Part shown: in pieces, positions 14,801 through 15,069 of the stretch
Position numbering within the stretch: position 1 is the stretch's first letter
Layout: every line of letters begins with the position of its first letter
NCBI GenBank assembly: GCA_038227045.1
Contig: JBBRQD010000127.1
Location: forward strand, 1 to 15,069
Reading direction: 5' to 3'
Source of the DNA: JANXLS01 sp038227045
GTDB taxonomy: Bacteria > Planctomycetota > SZUA-567 > H5-PLA8
DNA: 15,069 bases
The notes under the pieces: model-generated
What the model was told of the DNA's origin: nothing
Seen by the model: the letters and a program-made list of their open reading frames with translations, nothing else
Database searches by the model: none
Made by a program: the position numbers and the translations under genes

Positions 14801-14928
14801 GTTCCGGGGCAGACATGCTCAAACCGCTGGCCATCGCCGTGATCGGCGCACTGTGTATTTCAGTGTTGCTTTCCCTTATCGCGACTCCTGCGCTCTACGC
14901 ACTGATGAAAAAGATTTCAATCTATTGA
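11827..14928 (+). CDS. RND-family inner-membrane efflux permease (1033 aa)
   Basis: Proton-driven inner-membrane pump subunit, AcrB/CusA superfamily. It starts directly on the base after the adaptor stop (TAGATG). The first transmembrane helix is at about 25-43, and two large periplasmic loops occupy about 44-340 and 562-870. Helix groups lie at about 345-500, 540-560 and 870-1028. Family marks are the porter strand SSVFPQTNFPRVVIEI (46-61), TRPIEEAMKEIQGV (76-89), the helix 4 motif AAIGLVIDDAIVVIEAIY with Asp411-Asp412, FLPEMDEGGF (566-575), and helix 10 VGIVAKNGILMLDFVD with Lys939. Asp-Asp in helix 4 and Lys in helix 10 are the proton-relay residues of drug-type (HAE) pumps; metal-type pumps usually carry VDGAVVMVEN at helix 4. 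The substrate is therefore open: organic compounds are at least as likely as metals. Length is typical and no break is visible. Confidence 0.95.
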   Translation: MSVGAGSLETKIGGAGGFAVRHAKGIFFIVLALSLAGIFAARTMPSSVFPQTNFPRVVIEIDNGVMPSDEMMATVTRPIEEAMKEIQGVTSVRSSTGRGSGTVDVFFNWNTDMTQAELFVLSRLSQLRSSLPATASTNVHRLTFSAFPILGISLTSKTRGISELWETARYTIKPRFLRIPGIARVDLTGGSAPEFHIVADPARLDSLHLSLNQISDELAKANLIASAGLHEENHLLYLTVVDGRARTLAEIENLALASLDGHPVRIKDFATVKPGNEPVYTVVTAAGDNAVLLNVRSQPDGSTLDIADQVKEELKALRHDLPPGMKLEFFYDQSLLVRASVESVWEAVIFGLVLSIAILFLFLKNWGTTLVAATVIPVTVLITLIAMKLLGMSFNLMTMGGIAAAIGLVIDDAIVVIEAIYAKMAAGHPRLDAIHEASREILLPLVGSTLTPVVVFIPMAFLDGVPGSFFRALAIAMSVSLLASLLLAVTFTPALAALIVRVGSNAGQPGGTAHDEEQGGFILQRVIKLYAVALRWALRDLWIVPGLCALVLLGSIAMYWRLESDFLPEMDEGGFVIDYVAPPGTSLTETNRALLEVEALLNETAEVESYSRRTGTALGFQLVEPNAGDFLVKLKPVRKRHTKIVIAELREKLAQSKPHIEWEFPGILSDLIGDLSSSPEPIEIKLFSTDLAFLKKKAPQLKTAIKKVDGVVDAKDGLIVAGPAIGLHVRSADAQAFGINADDVSKTVNTALVGQVSSSVLQGDRVVSIRVTLDRARFGTISELKQLLLRTQSGASVRLSQVADVIEEPGELELHRDNLRQNVSVTARLQGRDLGSAMDEIRAKLSKDDTLPPGSIEYGGIYQQQQESFRNLIIVLVVAVILVFTVLLLEFRTYRKPMAIVLGSLLALSGTIMALWITGATLNIISFLGAIIGVGIVAKNGILMLDFVDHLRDQGMSLDDALIRSGQRRLRPVLMTSMAAALGMLPLAYGIGSGADMLKPLAIAVIGALCISVLLSLIATPALYALMKKISIY

Positions 14929-14994
14929 CCCGCGCGTTTCTAAAGCGTCATTATCGCGCTGCGCCGGGCAAGTTGAACGAGGCGGTCGAGCAAA

Positions 14995-15015
14995 GGCGTA
15001 TTGGGAAGATACGCC
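14995..15015. other. Hairpin downstream of the permease gene
   Basis: GGCGTAT (14995-15001) pairs with ATACGCC (15009-15015) around a 7-base loop. It lies 66 bases after the permease stop. There is no T run on either strand, so it is at best a rho-independent-like element or an mRNA 3'-end stabiliser for the pump operon. A minus-strand frame open from the window edge to a TAG at 14942-14940 crosses it, so it could instead be coding DNA of a converging gene. Confidence 0.35.
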
Positions 15016-15069
15016 GTGCGAGACCAACGAAGTTCAACGCCGCCCGCCGCAAGCGAGAATGATGCTTTA

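Overview
The window looks like chromosomal DNA of a Gram-negative bacterium: lipoprotein and Sec signal peptides, a tripartite envelope efflux pump, purine-rich Shine-Dalgarno sites and a moderately high GC content. A secreted sialate O-acetylesterase-type hydrolase beside a YncE-like beta-propeller, and an integrase with unusual box II residues, would suit the PVC group (Verrucomicrobiota or Planctomycetota). That placement is inference; there is no rRNA or marker gene here.

Region 1 (1-2600) is the end of an integrated element, read on the minus strand. A long tyrosine recombinase with a TTG start (892-2436) lies about 110 bp from a fragment that reads as the 5' half of a tRNA-Cys gene, ending in the anticodon arm (2543-2581). 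A short piece resembling the 3' end of tRNA-Gly abuts it (2583-2599). Downstream of the integrase is a decayed second tyrosine recombinase, whose frame starts on a GTGA overlap with the integrase stop and carries two in-frame stops. Next come a truncated small secreted ORF and the first codons of a gene that leaves the window at base 1. The rest of the element lies to the left.

Region 2 (2600-5635) is plus-strand chromosome: a secreted SASA/sialate O-acetylesterase-like enzyme (2858-4453) and a secreted YVTN/YncE-like beta-propeller (4610-5635).

Region 3 (5800-14928) is a coherent envelope-stress or efflux locus, all on the plus strand. It contains a periplasmic PepSY-type protein, an OmpR-family response regulator, an overlapping sensor kinase, an unrecognised small secreted helical protein, and a complete tripartite RND pump (outer-membrane lipoprotein, membrane-fusion protein, inner-membrane permease). 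The last three pump genes are tightly coupled (ATGA overlap, then TAGATG). Strong hairpins sit at three gene junctions, and another may sequester the permease ribosome-binding site. The 10-mer GCATTAATTT occurs upstream of both the PepSY gene and the small-protein/pump genes. In front of PepSY it is part of four TAA-centred repeats spaced 10-11 bp, as expected for an OmpR-type operator. The working model is that the two-component system controls its own operon and the pump. The permease has an Asp-Asp proton-relay motif rather than the metal-type VDGAV motif, so a metal substrate should not be assumed.

No CRISPR array, rRNA, complete tRNA or insertion sequence was seen. I found no clearly new defence system. 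The most unusual items are the split tRNA attachment site with its recombinase relic, and the PepSY/two-component/small-protein/RND regulon.
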